From contig DUVH01000011.1 of NCBI GenBank assembly GCA_012841145.1, forward strand, positions 24,904 to 88,903: a DNA stretch of 64,000 bases, written 5' to 3'. The notes under the pieces were generated by a model that saw nothing but the letters and a program-made list of their open reading frames with translations, had not been told where the DNA came from and ran no database searches. Both the position numbers and the translations under genes were made by a program. Position 1 is the first letter of the stretch. The number at the start of each line of letters is the position of its first letter. Positions 1 through 9,702 of the stretch are shown here, in pieces. The stretch comes from Clostridiaceae bacterium (GTDB taxonomy: Bacteria; Bacillota; Clostridia; Saccharofermentanales; DTU023).

Positions 1-1
1 C

Positions 2-1477
2 CCTGAGAATTGCATTCAGTGCAACCAGTGCGCGTACGTCTGTCCGCACGCTGCCATTCGTCCGTTCCTTCTCGATGAAGAGGAGAAGGCGAATAAGCCT
101 GAATCGTTTGAGACGATCAAAGGCATGCGCCCCTATGACGCATACGATTTCCGTATGCAAGTTTCGGCGCTCGACTGTACAGGCTGCGGCTCATGTGCGC
201 AGACATGTCCCAGCAAAAACAAAGCGCTTGTAATGGAGCCTCTCGAGGATCAGCTCGTAGAAGCGAATAATTGGGAATTCGCGCAGACACTGTCGAGCAA
301 GGAGAATCCCATGAACAAGACGTCCGTCAAGGGCAGCCAGTTCGAGCAGCCGCTGCTCGAGTTCTCGGGTGCCTGTGCCGGTTGCGGTGAGACGCCTTAC
401 GTTCGTTTGGTGACGCAGCTCTTCGGCGATCGCATGATGATCGCGAACGCGACGGGATGCTCTTCAATTTGGGGCGGTTCGGCGCCGTCGATGCCGTATT
501 GTGTCAACAAGGACGGATTCGGACCGTCGTGGGGCAACTCTCTGTTTGAAGATAACGCGGAGTACGGTCTCGGTATGCACCTCGGCGTCAAACAGTTGCG
601 CAACCGCGTGACGGAGTTTATCTCTCTGCTGAACGAAAAAGAAATCCCGGAAAGCTTAAAGGAAGCCATCGGTGTTTGGCTCGAGCGCAAAGATGAGAAA
701 GAGCCCGCACGCGAAGTGGCGGACGCTTTCCTGAGCGCGTTGAATGAAGCGGATCTTACCGGTGAGGCGGCGGAGCTTCGCGAGAAGATCCTTGAGCTTC
801 AGGACTATCTGATGCTCCGTTCGACGTGGATCATCGGCGGTGACGGCTGGGCTTACGACATCGGCTACGGCGGACTCGATCACGTCTTGGCGTCCGGTGA
901 AGATGTCAACGTCCTCGTTCTCGACACGGAAGTCTACTCCAATACGGGCGGCCAAGCCTCCAAGGCGACGCAGCTCGGAGCGGTGGCACAGTTTGCCGCC
1001 GGCGGTAAAACGCTCAAGAAGAAAGACCTCGGCATGATGGCGATGTCATACGGTTACGTCTACGTCGCTCAGATTGCAATGGGAGCCAGCCAGGCGCAGA
1101 CGCTGCGCGCCTTACGTGAAGCAGAAGCCTGGAACGGCCCTTCGATCGTCATCGCGTACGCTCCGTGCATCAACCACGGTATTCGCGGCGGTATGTCGAA
1201 GACTCAGCAGCGCGAGAAAGACGCCGTCGAGACAGGGTACTGGCATCTGTGGCGTTATAATCCGCAGGCGACGGCCGAAGACGAGACGAAGAATCCCTTT
1301 ACGCTCGATTCGAAACCTCCGACGCGAGACTACACGGAGTTCTTGAAAGAGGAAGTCCGCTACACGTCGCTCTACCGGAAGTACACTGCGGACAAAGTCG
1401 AAGAGATTTTCTCGCTCGCCAGAAAAGCCGCGGAAGAACGTTATCAGAGTTACATCCGCTTGGCGGAACAAGGCTGA
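2..1477 (+). CDS. nifJ: pyruvate:ferredoxin (flavodoxin) oxidoreductase, C-terminal part (5' end outside window)
   Basis: Open frame runs from the window edge (PENCIQCNQCAYVCPHAAIRP...) into ORF 125..1477; two 4Fe-4S CxxCxxC motifs, then a TPP-binding domain (ACAGCGETPYVRL, GGDGWAYDIGYGGLDHV). Confidence 0.95.
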   Translation, partial: PENCIQCNQCAYVCPHAAIRPFLLDEEEKANKPESFETIKGMRPYDAYDFRMQVSALDCTGCGSCAQTCPSKNKALVMEPLEDQLVEANNWEFAQTLSSKENPMNKTSVKGSQFEQPLLEFSGACAGCGETPYVRLVTQLFGDRMMIANATGCSSIWGGSAPSMPYCVNKDGFGPSWGNSLFEDNAEYGLGMHLGVKQLRNRVTEFISLLNEKEIPESLKEAIGVWLERKDEKEPAREVADAFLSALNEADLTGEAAELREKILELQDYLMLRSTWIIGGDGWAYDIGYGGLDHVLASGEDVNVLVLDTEVYSNTGGQASKATQLGAVAQFAAGGKTLKKKDLGMMAMSYGYVYVAQIAMGASQAQTLRALREAEAWNGPSIVIAYAPCINHGIRGGMSKTQQREKDAVETGYWHLWRYNPQATAEDETKNPFTLDSKPPTRDYTEFLKEEVRYTSLYRKYTADKVEEIFSLARKAAEERYQSYIRLAEQG

Positions 1478-1531
1478 TTTTTTGCCATAGCAGTTCATTC
1501 GTTTGACAAATGAGCTGATCAAAAAAGAAAT

Positions 1532-1570
1532 AACGGGCGCTTATCCGTGCGAGGGTGGGCGCCCGTTTGT
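1532..1570 (+). terminator. putative intrinsic terminator after nifJ
   Basis: AACGGGCGC ... GCGCCCGTT inverted repeat followed by a short T-rich stretch. Confidence 0.6.
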
Positions 1571-1664
1571 AAACTGTGGAAATTTCTTCATTATTTGTGA
1601 GACAATAAGTGTTCGGAAGCTCTTACTTATAGTGAATAATTTTGTCGGGGAAGGGAGGATCTAT

Positions 1665-2684
1665 ATGAGAATCAAAGACAGCCGATCGATCATCTTCAGC
1701 GATACACCGATTCCTGATCTTTTCATTCAGGACATGATGCCGAAATTGAGCGGGAACGCTGTCAAGAGCTATCTGTTTCTCAACAGCGTCTTCCAGAACG
1801 GTTCCCGTAAAGCGACGCGTGCCGATCTTGCCGATCGCTTGGGTATTTCTGAGGAGGCCGTCGATGACTCTCTTCTCGAATTGCAGCGCATGCACCTCAT
1901 CACGGTGGGCGATCAGGACATCTCCATCAACGACTTGAAAATGCAGGAATTGCAGAAGCGGTATCGCCCTGTCTCATCATCGACACCGAAAGAGATCGTC
2001 GGACGCGAGGCGATCCATAAGGAGCGCGAGATGATCGTCAACCAGATCAACATGACATTTTTCCAAGGGATGATGACGTTCACCTGGTACGATCACATTG
2101 ACCGATGGTTTGAAGTTTACGGGTTTGATCCTGAAGTGATGTTCGTTCTGTTCCAGGAAGCCGCCAACAATAACCGCCTGAACGGTCCGGGCTTTGCCAT
2201 GCGAGTGGCGGAAGATTGGGCGTCTGCGGGTGTCAAAACTTATGAGCAGCTTTCACGTTATTACACGCACTTTTTGAAAAAAAATGAACTGAAGGCGCTC
2301 GTCGGCAAACGCTTGAGACGTAAAATGACAGAATACGACCTCAAAGATGTCGATATGTGGGTCGACGAATACGGCTTCGGCGAAGATATTATTGAAGAGG
2401 CGCTCTCGAAGACGCGAGGCGCGTCCAATCCGAGCGTGCGCTATGTGACCGCCGTGTTAAAAGATTGGTATGAGCACAACTTGAAAACGCTTGAGGATGT
2501 TCGCTCCTACGAAGAAAAGCGTACGGCGGAAATGAGCGCGCTGCGAGGGAAAGCCGCTTCACTACGGCGCGATAATCGAGATAACTTTACGCTTGACGCC
2601 TCCCGGAACACAGGCGTGGAGGTCGGTACCGGCATCAGAATGCCGCGCCTCATGTCCGATACGACGGACGAAGAGCATGATTAA
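1665..2684 (+). CDS. DnaD-domain replication initiation protein
   Basis: DnaD-like C-terminal segments (TFFQGMMTFTWYDHIDRWFEVYGFDPEVM...; VRYVTAVLKDWYEHNLKT); RBS gggagg upstream of ATG 1665; precedes a DnaC/DnaI-like ATPase. Confidence 0.8.
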   Translation: MRIKDSRSIIFSDTPIPDLFIQDMMPKLSGNAVKSYLFLNSVFQNGSRKATRADLADRLGISEEAVDDSLLELQRMHLITVGDQDISINDLKMQELQKRYRPVSSSTPKEIVGREAIHKEREMIVNQINMTFFQGMMTFTWYDHIDRWFEVYGFDPEVMFVLFQEAANNNRLNGPGFAMRVAEDWASAGVKTYEQLSRYYTHFLKKNELKALVGKRLRRKMTEYDLKDVDMWVDEYGFGEDIIEEALSKTRGASNPSVRYVTAVLKDWYEHNLKTLEDVRSYEEKRTAEMSALRGKAASLRRDNRDNFTLDASRNTGVEVGTGIRMPRLMSDTTDEEHD

Positions 2685-2754
2685 AGATGATTCGCCTTAT
2701 GTCCGAAAAGCCGGATGACGAACGCGATTCGCAATTGAGGTTTAGCAGAATTAT

Positions 2755-3759
2755 ATGGCAAACTTGACGGACAAAATCAACGGTGAGATTATTCGCGTGT
2801 ACGAGAGACGGCGGCACAACGCTTTTGCTGCACGTGACGCCCGCATAGCGTCGCTCTATGCCGGTTATCCTGAGCTGGAAGACTACGACAGGAAACTTCG
2901 CAGCGCGGGACTCGCTCGACTGATGTCGGCTATGGAAGCGACAGGCGGCGATGAAGGCGCTTTCGACCGAATTGCGTCGGAGCGTCAGACGTTTTTAAGT
3001 GAACGCGGTATTGAAGATGGGTACGATAAGCCTGTCTTTTACTGTCGCGCGTGTGAAGATACAGGGAGGATTCAGAATAAGTGGTGCTTTTGCAGGAGAC
3101 AAATCCTGCAGGATATTCTGCCTGCCTATTTTCCCGACTCCATGTCGCCCGACCATACGTTTGCCGAGTTTAATCTCAATCTTTACGACAGCGCCTCGTC
3201 CGACCGCAATCACGCCTCTTCGGCGCGCGAGATTATGGCGAAGAATTTACAGGCGGCCCAATTCTATACATCGAATTTCTTTCAACTGCAAGATCGACAA
3301 CTGTTTTTCAGCGGCGATCCCGGTACAGGAAAAACTTTTCTCATGCAGTGTATCGGCCACCGCCTTATGGAGGAAGGTGTCGCCGTCATTTACATTTCTG
3401 CGCCCAACCTGTTCGATCTCATTACACGATATAAGCGCTTGCAGCAATCTTTTCGTCCCGATCCCGACCAGTTGGAGGAGGCGACAATGCTGAACAATGC
3501 TTTCTTGACATGGGATCTCCTGCTCATTGACGATCTCGGAACGGAATTGGCGACACAAGAGACGTTCGCACAGCTGCTCGGACTGCTCGACACGCGGCAC
3601 AACCGTCAGCTCGCGACGATCATCGCCTCGAATCTCAAAGTACCCGATTTTGCGAAACAATATGACAGCCGCATCGCCAGCCGGCTGATGGGTAATTTCC
3701 TGATTTACAGTTTCCCGCCCGGTGACTTGAGGCTGCGTCATCTGAAAGAAGGCGGTTGA
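2755..3759 (+). CDS. DnaC/DnaI-like primosomal AAA+ ATPase
   Basis: Walker A FSGDPGTGKTFLMQCIG, Walker B LLLIDDLGTE, N-terminal Cys motif CRACEDTGRIQNKWCFC. Confidence 0.85.
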   Translation: MANLTDKINGEIIRVYERRRHNAFAARDARIASLYAGYPELEDYDRKLRSAGLARLMSAMEATGGDEGAFDRIASERQTFLSERGIEDGYDKPVFYCRACEDTGRIQNKWCFCRRQILQDILPAYFPDSMSPDHTFAEFNLNLYDSASSDRNHASSAREIMAKNLQAAQFYTSNFFQLQDRQLFFSGDPGTGKTFLMQCIGHRLMEEGVAVIYISAPNLFDLITRYKRLQQSFRPDPDQLEEATMLNNAFLTWDLLLIDDLGTELATQETFAQLLGLLDTRHNRQLATIIASNLKVPDFAKQYDSRIASRLMGNFLIYSFPPGDLRLRHLKEGG

Positions 3760-3769
3760 GGACGGCATT

Positions 3770-4192
3770 ATGCGCGTAGGTGTCGATCTCGTCAGTGTTA
3801 CAAGGTTCCAAAAAGCCTTGGATCGCCACCGCGAACGCTTTTTAGCGCGTATTTTTACTGAGCGCGAACGCAACTTATGTTCCGGAGATACGCGCCGGCT
3901 TGCCGGTCGCTTCGCTTCGAAAGAGGCCGTTTCGAAGGCATTGGGAACGGGTATCGGACGGCTCGGTATCTCGTTTCAAGATATAGAGATCGACGCGGAC
4001 GAAATGGGTATGCCCTCTGTCGTTCTGTACGGTGCGGCGAAGGCGAGATTCTCACAGCTGGGATGCGTTTCCGTCGCTCTCAGCATTTCTCATGAAAATG
4101 AGTACGCCGTGGCGTTTTGTGTTATGAAGACAGATACGTCGGCGAGTCGCGAGACTTCGGCGGGCGGAGAGGGTTCTGCCAATGAAGGATGA
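3770..4192 (+). CDS. acpS: holo-[acyl-carrier-protein] synthase
   Basis: MRVGVDLVSVTRF...FTERE...RFASKEAVSKALGTGIG; AcpS signature. Confidence 0.93.
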   Translation: MRVGVDLVSVTRFQKALDRHRERFLARIFTERERNLCSGDTRRLAGRFASKEAVSKALGTGIGRLGISFQDIEIDADEMGMPSVVLYGAAKARFSQLGCVSVALSISHENEYAVAFCVMKTDTSASRETSAGGEGSANEG

Positions 4193-5387
4193 AAACCCCG
4201 TGACGAAACAAAACGGTTCTAAGAACGATGTGCCGGAGACGAAGACATCGAAAGAGAAGATAACGATCCGCCGCGGGCCGGGATATGTTCCGGGACTTAT
4301 TGAATCGGACGAGGAGACTCAGCGCAGGAAACCGATCTACATTGATGCGAAAAAGAGACGGCTTCCGCCTTGGGCAATTGCCATGATTGTTCTTCTAGCG
4401 CTTATGTTGGGACTCTTTCTCGTTTTGCCGCAGGTAATCGAAAAGAAACGTTCCGAGCCGGCCGTTGTCACTCCGACGGATTCGGAGCAGACGGAGTCCG
4501 ATGATCCTTCCAATCCTCATCTGGGCGTCGTGAAAGTGTCTTCCGCGCCGCTTTTCGACTCGGCGGAGATGCGCGGCAAGCGTATCGCAGAATTGCTTCT
4601 CAATGAGCCCGTCACGATTCTTGATGCGAATCATCGCACGATGATCAAAGTACGGGCGTCAGACGGAACGGTCGGATTTCTGTCACGTGATGATGTAAGT
4701 GCCGATGTACGTTCCCTGTCTCCTGCGGGCGCCGTCCTGAAATTGATCGTGCGTACGCCGTATAAGCGTGTGATGACGCACGCGCGAGGCGGCACTTTGC
4801 TCGTGGAAGCGCCAATGGGGTCTATTCTCTACGCGGACTATCGAAACGGTGATTTGCTCCGCATCAAGTTGCCCGATGGTCAGGCGGGATGGGCGAATAC
4901 GACGGGTTTGTTCTTGCTTGACCCGCTTGACACGATCGAGGTCGATCACTTCTACGAACAATTCTCGTCGGCATTGATGGCTTATTACAATCGTCCTCTC
5001 GTGCCGGGCGGCGTAACGGTGCGCGGCATTAGTCCGGAAGGCGCCGTCTTCATCGCGGCGAGACTGAACGGGCTGGATCTCCCGCGTACGCTGAATGAGC
5101 TCGCTCGTGAAGGGGAGACGGTCGAGTTGACGATAGACGCCGAGGGACATAAAGAATTGAATGATCTCATGATTGGCGATCTTTTGTTTATTCATAAAAT
5201 CAGTGACCCGGCGGTACTCGAGTCCGTCGCGATTCGCGTCGATGACGGGCAGATTCTTGTTGCTTTCCCGAATCGACAGACGCTTCAGCTTATCGATGTC
5301 GAATCGAAACAGGCACGGGAACTTGCTTTGCGTATTACGGCCGTCCGACGGCTGAATCCGCCTTTTTCTGTCGATATCACGGAATAA
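4182..5387 (+). CDS. membrane-anchored protein with SH3-like domains
   Basis: Basic N-terminus, one TM (PPWAIAMIVLLALMLGLFLVLPQV), SH3-like segments (GKRIAELLLNEPVTILDANHRTMIKVRASDGTVGFLSRDDV). Confidence 0.55.
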   Translation: MKDENPVTKQNGSKNDVPETKTSKEKITIRRGPGYVPGLIESDEETQRRKPIYIDAKKRRLPPWAIAMIVLLALMLGLFLVLPQVIEKKRSEPAVVTPTDSEQTESDDPSNPHLGVVKVSSAPLFDSAEMRGKRIAELLLNEPVTILDANHRTMIKVRASDGTVGFLSRDDVSADVRSLSPAGAVLKLIVRTPYKRVMTHARGGTLLVEAPMGSILYADYRNGDLLRIKLPDGQAGWANTTGLFLLDPLDTIEVDHFYEQFSSALMAYYNRPLVPGGVTVRGISPEGAVFIAARLNGLDLPRTLNELAREGETVELTIDAEGHKELNDLMIGDLLFIHKISDPAVLESVAIRVDDGQILVAFPNRQTLQLIDVESKQARELALRITAVRRLNPPFSVDITE

Positions 5388-5512
5388 ACGCGATTGTTGC
5401 TGAAATATTCCATTTTTTACGAATTCGACCCCGCTTTTATGAAATGACGTCCGTAATCTATTATTGGTGGGCGCAAAACACCATCTCAAAATGAAAATAC
5501 AAGGAGAAAAAT

Positions 5513-6478
5513 ATGAAAAAGAACAAAATGAAAATGGTCACTCTGATAATATCGGCTCTGTTCCTTTTTGCCGCCGTTGTCGGCTGCGCGAAGGGTGCAG
5601 ATTTAAAGGATGGCACCGGCACCATTCTTCTTCGTGTCAATCCTGAGATTTCCGTCCATTATGATGCTGAAGGTCTCGTGACGAACGTTGTGCCCGAGAA
5701 CGATGACGCCAAATTGGTTGTCGAGAATGTCAGAGATTTGAAGGGCGAACAGGTACGCCCCGCGGTGAAAGAACTTGTCACAGCGATCAATGATGCAGGA
5801 TTCTTCGTCGACGAAATCGACGGAAGTTCGCGCAACATCACGATTGAAATCGCTAAAGGCTCTGTTTTCCCCGAAGAGGCATTCGATAAGCTTATCGCCA
5901 AAGATGTTAACTCTACGCTCAAGTCAATGAACGTGGAATCGAAAGTGATCGGAATCGACTTTTCTGATTACGATGATTCAGATTTTTCCGAACCGACAGG
6001 CGACTTCATCTCGGTTGAGCAAGCGAAAGAGATCGCTCTCGCTCACGCAAAAGTTGATGCCTCAAAAGCGAAATTCGATAAAGCGGAGCTCGAGGATGAT
6101 GACAATGTCGCGTACTACGACATTGAGTTCAAAGTCGACGGAGTCGAGTTTGAATATGAAATTGACGCTGTGAGCGGTCAAGTTCTGAAGTATGAACGTG
6201 ACGACAAGGACGTGAGCGACTACGACGATGACAATGATAATGACGCCGACGACAGCGATCACAAGTCACCGACCAAGCCGACTGAGGACGACAGCGACTT
6301 CGACGATGACAGCGATCACAAAGCTCCGACGAAGAAGACGACCAAACCGACTGAAGACGACAGCGACTTTGACGACGACAGCGATCACAAAGCTCCGACG
6401 AAGAAGACGACCAAACCGACACAGGATGACAGCGACTTTGACGATGACAACGACGACGACAGCGATTACGACGATTAA
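5513..6478 (+). CDS. lipoprotein with RsgI-N/PepSY-like domains and C-terminal acidic Asp/Ser/Lys repeats
   Basis: Lipobox FAAVVGCAKG; VNPEISVHYDAEGLVTNVVPENDDAK; PepSY-like ISVEQAKEIALAHAKV...YDIEFKVDGVEFEYEIDAVSGQVLKYE; repeats TEDDSDFDDDSDHKAPTKKTTKP. Confidence 0.7.
   Translation: MKKNKMKMVTLIISALFLFAAVVGCAKGADLKDGTGTILLRVNPEISVHYDAEGLVTNVVPENDDAKLVVENVRDLKGEQVRPAVKELVTAINDAGFFVDEIDGSSRNITIEIAKGSVFPEEAFDKLIAKDVNSTLKSMNVESKVIGIDFSDYDDSDFSEPTGDFISVEQAKEIALAHAKVDASKAKFDKAELEDDDNVAYYDIEFKVDGVEFEYEIDAVSGQVLKYERDDKDVSDYDDDNDNDADDSDHKSPTKPTEDDSDFDDDSDHKAPTKKTTKPTEDDSDFDDDSDHKAPTKKTTKPTQDDSDFDDDNDDDSDYDD
6281..6478 (+). repeat. 69-bp (23-codon) in-frame tandem repeat, two full units plus partial flanking units
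   Basis: 6281..6349 and 6350..6418 both encode TEDDSDFDDDSDHKAPTKKTTKP; a third partial copy starts at 6419. Confidence 0.9.
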
Positions 6479-6526
6479 TCGTTAATCGGCTGAACTGTAA
6501 TACGATTTCATAATAATTCTAATAGC

Positions 6527-6602
6527 TTGCACATCGGTTTTGCTCTTCCCCCCGGTCCCATCAATGATGGCGACAGATGCAAAGCCGATGTGCTATTTTT
6601 AT
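6527..6602 (+). terminator. putative terminator, long stem with internal hairpin
   Basis: gcacatcggttttgc ... gcaaagccgatgtgc (15 bp with one G-U) followed by tattttt; inner ccatcaatgatgg. Confidence 0.6.
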
Positions 6603-6663
6603 GGAGATCAACGCGACGCTAAACTCCGATGGATGACTGCTTTTAACTGAGGAAGGAAAACCC

Positions 6664-7338
6664 GTGAAACTTCGTCATGAACTGAAACACGAGATCAATT
6701 TTGCCGATCATCTCCTGCTCAAAAACAGGCTTCGAAAGATTCTTCCGCACGACCGGCACGTAGGGCCGGAAGGCGAATATCTCGTCAGAAGTCTCTATTT
6801 CGATGATCCGTTCGACAGGGCTCTCACGGAAAAAATCAGCGGCGTCAACTTGCGCGAGAAATTTCGTATCCGCTGCTACAATCAGGATTTTTCATGGATT
6901 CGACTGGAGAAGAAGAGTAAACGCCGCGGCTTAAGTCACAAACAGGCGGCACGTTTGACGGAAGATGAGGTTCGGTCGATACTCGACGGAGAATATACTT
7001 TTCTATTGAAAAGTGACATACCGTTACTTCAGGAGTTTTACTTCAACTTAACAAGTCGCTTGCTGCGTCCCTGTGTCATCGTGGAGTACTACCGCGAGCC
7101 ATTTGTTCACCCTGCGGGAAACACGCGCGTTACGCTCGATCGCGACATCAGAACAAGCGGAAGGAATATCGACTTCTTCGCGATCGATCCGCTGCAAATA
7201 CCGACAGACGTGGCTTTCGCCGTCCTTGAGGTGAAGTATGATCAGTTTCTTCCAGAGTTTATCGCGGACGCCATTCAAATCGGCCCCAGGCGGAGCGGCG
7301 CTTTTTCAAAATATGCGCACAGCCGCAAATACGACTAA
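6664..7338 (+). CDS. VTC-domain polyphosphate polymerase family protein
   Basis: RHELKHEINFADHLLLKNRL...YLVRSLYFDDP...REKFRIRCYN...IRLEKKSKRRG; VTC-like catalytic tunnel pattern. Confidence 0.85.
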   Translation: MKLRHELKHEINFADHLLLKNRLRKILPHDRHVGPEGEYLVRSLYFDDPFDRALTEKISGVNLREKFRIRCYNQDFSWIRLEKKSKRRGLSHKQAARLTEDEVRSILDGEYTFLLKSDIPLLQEFYFNLTSRLLRPCVIVEYYREPFVHPAGNTRVTLDRDIRTSGRNIDFFAIDPLQIPTDVAFAVLEVKYDQFLPEFIADAIQIGPRRSGAFSKYAHSRKYD

Positions 7339-7397
7339 ACAGGAAAACAGAACCTTTCAACGAGGTTAAATATTTACAGCGAAAAGAGGAAAGATTC

Positions 7398-8069
7398 ATG
7401 AGTTTCAGAGATATCTTCAAGTCCAGATTCCTTGAGAACGTGACGAGCATTTCCATCCTTGACATGGCGCTTGCCATGGTGCTCTCGTTCTTCGTCGGAC
7501 TGTTCATCTTTTGGATTTATAAATTGACGTATCGTGGTGTGATGTACTCGTCGAGCTTCGGTGTGACGCTCATCGGTCTCACAATGATCGCCACGCTCGT
7601 TATTCTGGCCGTTACAAGCAATGTCGTTCTATCGCTTGGAATGGTGGGTGCTCTGTCCATCGTCCGTTTCAGGTCGGCGATTAAAGAGCCGCTCGACATC
7701 GCGTTCTTATTCTGGAGTATCGCTGTCGGCATTGTCATCGCTGCCGGTCTGTTGCCGCTTGCCGTTTTCGGCAGTCTTTTCATAGGCATCATTCTCGTCA
7801 TTTTCGTTAGCTGGAAATCGCACGACAACCCTTTCATTTTGATCCTGCGCTGTCATTCGGAGGAGGCTGAAACGGCGGCAAAATCCGTCTTGGAGGCAAA
7901 TATCAAGAAACTCGTTCTTAAAAGCAAGAGCATCCGCGAAGGTGAGATCGAGCTCCATTACGAGGTTCGTCTCAAAGATGACGAGACTTCCTTTCTCAGC
8001 ACGATCGCGGACACTGAGGGAGTTCTCGACATTGTTCTCGTCAGCTACAAGGGTGATTACGTCGGATAA
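7398..8069 (+). CDS. DUF4956 family membrane protein
   Basis: TM segments with VVLSLGMVGALSIVRFRSAIKEPLDIAFLFWSIAVGI; position between VTC and CotH genes. Confidence 0.85.
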   Translation: MSFRDIFKSRFLENVTSISILDMALAMVLSFFVGLFIFWIYKLTYRGVMYSSSFGVTLIGLTMIATLVILAVTSNVVLSLGMVGALSIVRFRSAIKEPLDIAFLFWSIAVGIVIAAGLLPLAVFGSLFIGIILVIFVSWKSHDNPFILILRCHSEEAETAAKSVLEANIKKLVLKSKSIREGEIELHYEVRLKDDETSFLSTIADTEGVLDIVLVSYKGDYVG

Positions 8070-8113
8070 CGGCCTGTGGGCCCAAAATCTGACGGCGCGT
8101 TAGGGAGGCGCTC

Positions 8114-9538
8114 ATGCTCAAGCATCGGTACATTGACAAGATTTGTCTTGCGGCGGCCATACTTATGGTCGTCCTTATGATCGTGTTTATGAACGCCGGT
8201 TCGTTTGGGCTGAGGACGTATCATGGCTCGCCCGGCTATGTCGATCGCCTTTTTGATATGAGCTGCGTTCACTCGATCGACTTTACTTTAGACGAGTCGG
8301 ATTGGCAGAGTATTTTAGAAAACCCGCACGCAAAGGAATACGTCCCCGCCACGATCTCCATTGACGGCGATGAGATCGCCAATGTCGGTCTTCGCGTCAA
8401 GGGGAATAATTCGCTCAATCAGATTTACAAGTACGGTTCCAAGCGCTTCAGCCTTAAAGTTGAATTTGATCATTACGAAAAAGGACAGACGTATTTCGGA
8501 CTCGACAAGCTCTCGCTGAATACTTCTTTTCAAGACAATGCTTTCATGAAAGATACGATAACCTACGAGATGATGCGTGAGATGAAAGTCCCCGCACCGC
8601 TTACAAGTCACGCATTCATTCGCGTCAATGGTAGAGATTGGGGACTGTTCGTCGCTATTGAAGAAATCGAGGATGCCTTCGTTCGCAGAAACTACGGCAT
8701 GAATCGCGGAGAGCTCTACAAACCGAAGTATCGCCGGCTGAGCGATCAGAACGACGATATCGCCCTCATTTACACGGGTGACGAATTCTGGCGTTACGAA
8801 AACATTTTCCGCCATTCCGTCTTTAAAGTTAATGACGCCGATAAGGCGAGATTGATCGAAGCGCTCAAAATCCTTGCAGAAGGGAAAGACTTGGAGTCAG
8901 CGCTCGATATCGAGGCATTGCTCAGGTTTTTTACCGTCCAGACATTCGTTGTCAATCTCGACAGCTACCTTGGCAAAACCGGGCACAACTATTTTCTTTA
9001 CGAAAAAGACGGCAAGATTTCGATGCTTCCATGGGATTACAATCTCGCTTTCGCAACGTACGCGCTCGGCATGACCGATCCCATCAATGATTCGACGCTT
9101 TTTGTAAACTATCCGATCGATACGCCGGCTCCGATGGAGGTGATGATCCGCCGGCCGCTCTTTGTGCAGCTCATGTTCAACAGCGAATACGTCGAAAGAT
9201 ATCACGATCTCTACGACGATTTCCTGATAAAGTACATGGAAAGCGGTCGTTTCGAGGAGAAGGTAGATTCTATCCGCGACATGATCTCGCCTTATGTCAA
9301 GCGAGATCCCACAAAGTTCTGCTCGCACGACGACTTCCTTCTCGCCGTCGATACGCTCAAGGATTTTTGCCTCCTGCGCGCACAAAGTGTGCGCGGCCAA
9401 CTTGACGGCACGATTCCGTCAACGTTCAAAGGACAGGCAAATAACCCTGAAACCTTAATCGACGCTTCTTCCGTTTGGGTTCCGGATCTCGGTGATTTCG
9501 AAGATATGCGAAATCTCGTTGACGGTCTTCTCCCTTAG
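8114..9538 (+). CDS. CotH kinase family protein with N-terminal TM
   Basis: VGLRVKGNNSLNQIYKYGSKRFSLKVEFDHY...LNTSFQDNAFMKDTITYEMMREM...NYFLYEKDGKISMLPWDYNLAFA. Confidence 0.88.
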   Translation: MLKHRYIDKICLAAAILMVVLMIVFMNAGSFGLRTYHGSPGYVDRLFDMSCVHSIDFTLDESDWQSILENPHAKEYVPATISIDGDEIANVGLRVKGNNSLNQIYKYGSKRFSLKVEFDHYEKGQTYFGLDKLSLNTSFQDNAFMKDTITYEMMREMKVPAPLTSHAFIRVNGRDWGLFVAIEEIEDAFVRRNYGMNRGELYKPKYRRLSDQNDDIALIYTGDEFWRYENIFRHSVFKVNDADKARLIEALKILAEGKDLESALDIEALLRFFTVQTFVVNLDSYLGKTGHNYFLYEKDGKISMLPWDYNLAFATYALGMTDPINDSTLFVNYPIDTPAPMEVMIRRPLFVQLMFNSEYVERYHDLYDDFLIKYMESGRFEEKVDSIRDMISPYVKRDPTKFCSHDDFLLAVDTLKDFCLLRAQSVRGQLDGTIPSTFKGQANNPETLIDASSVWVPDLGDFEDMRNLVDGLLP

Positions 9539-9590
9539 TTTTTATTGAAATTATCTTGTAAGACCTTTACCTCAAACGAGTCGATTTGTT

Positions 9591-9619
9591 GACTTTACAC
9601 AGAAAAATCGTTAAAATGC
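9591..9619 (+). promoter_or_regulatory. sigma-A-type promoter upstream of BMP lipoprotein
   Basis: TTGACT - 17 bp - TAAAAT. Confidence 0.65.
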
Positions 9620-9702
9620 GTTTAAAAGCAAGTAAAAGTAAATGAGCGTCGTCTCGTCTTTGACGGCGCCCTAAAACTTGCAATTCATGAAGGAGTGAAA
9701 AG

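Noticed and set aside
4683-5489. 268-aa minus-strand ORF
   Set aside because: Antisense to the SH3-like protein gene; Arg-rich shadow ORF with no family features.
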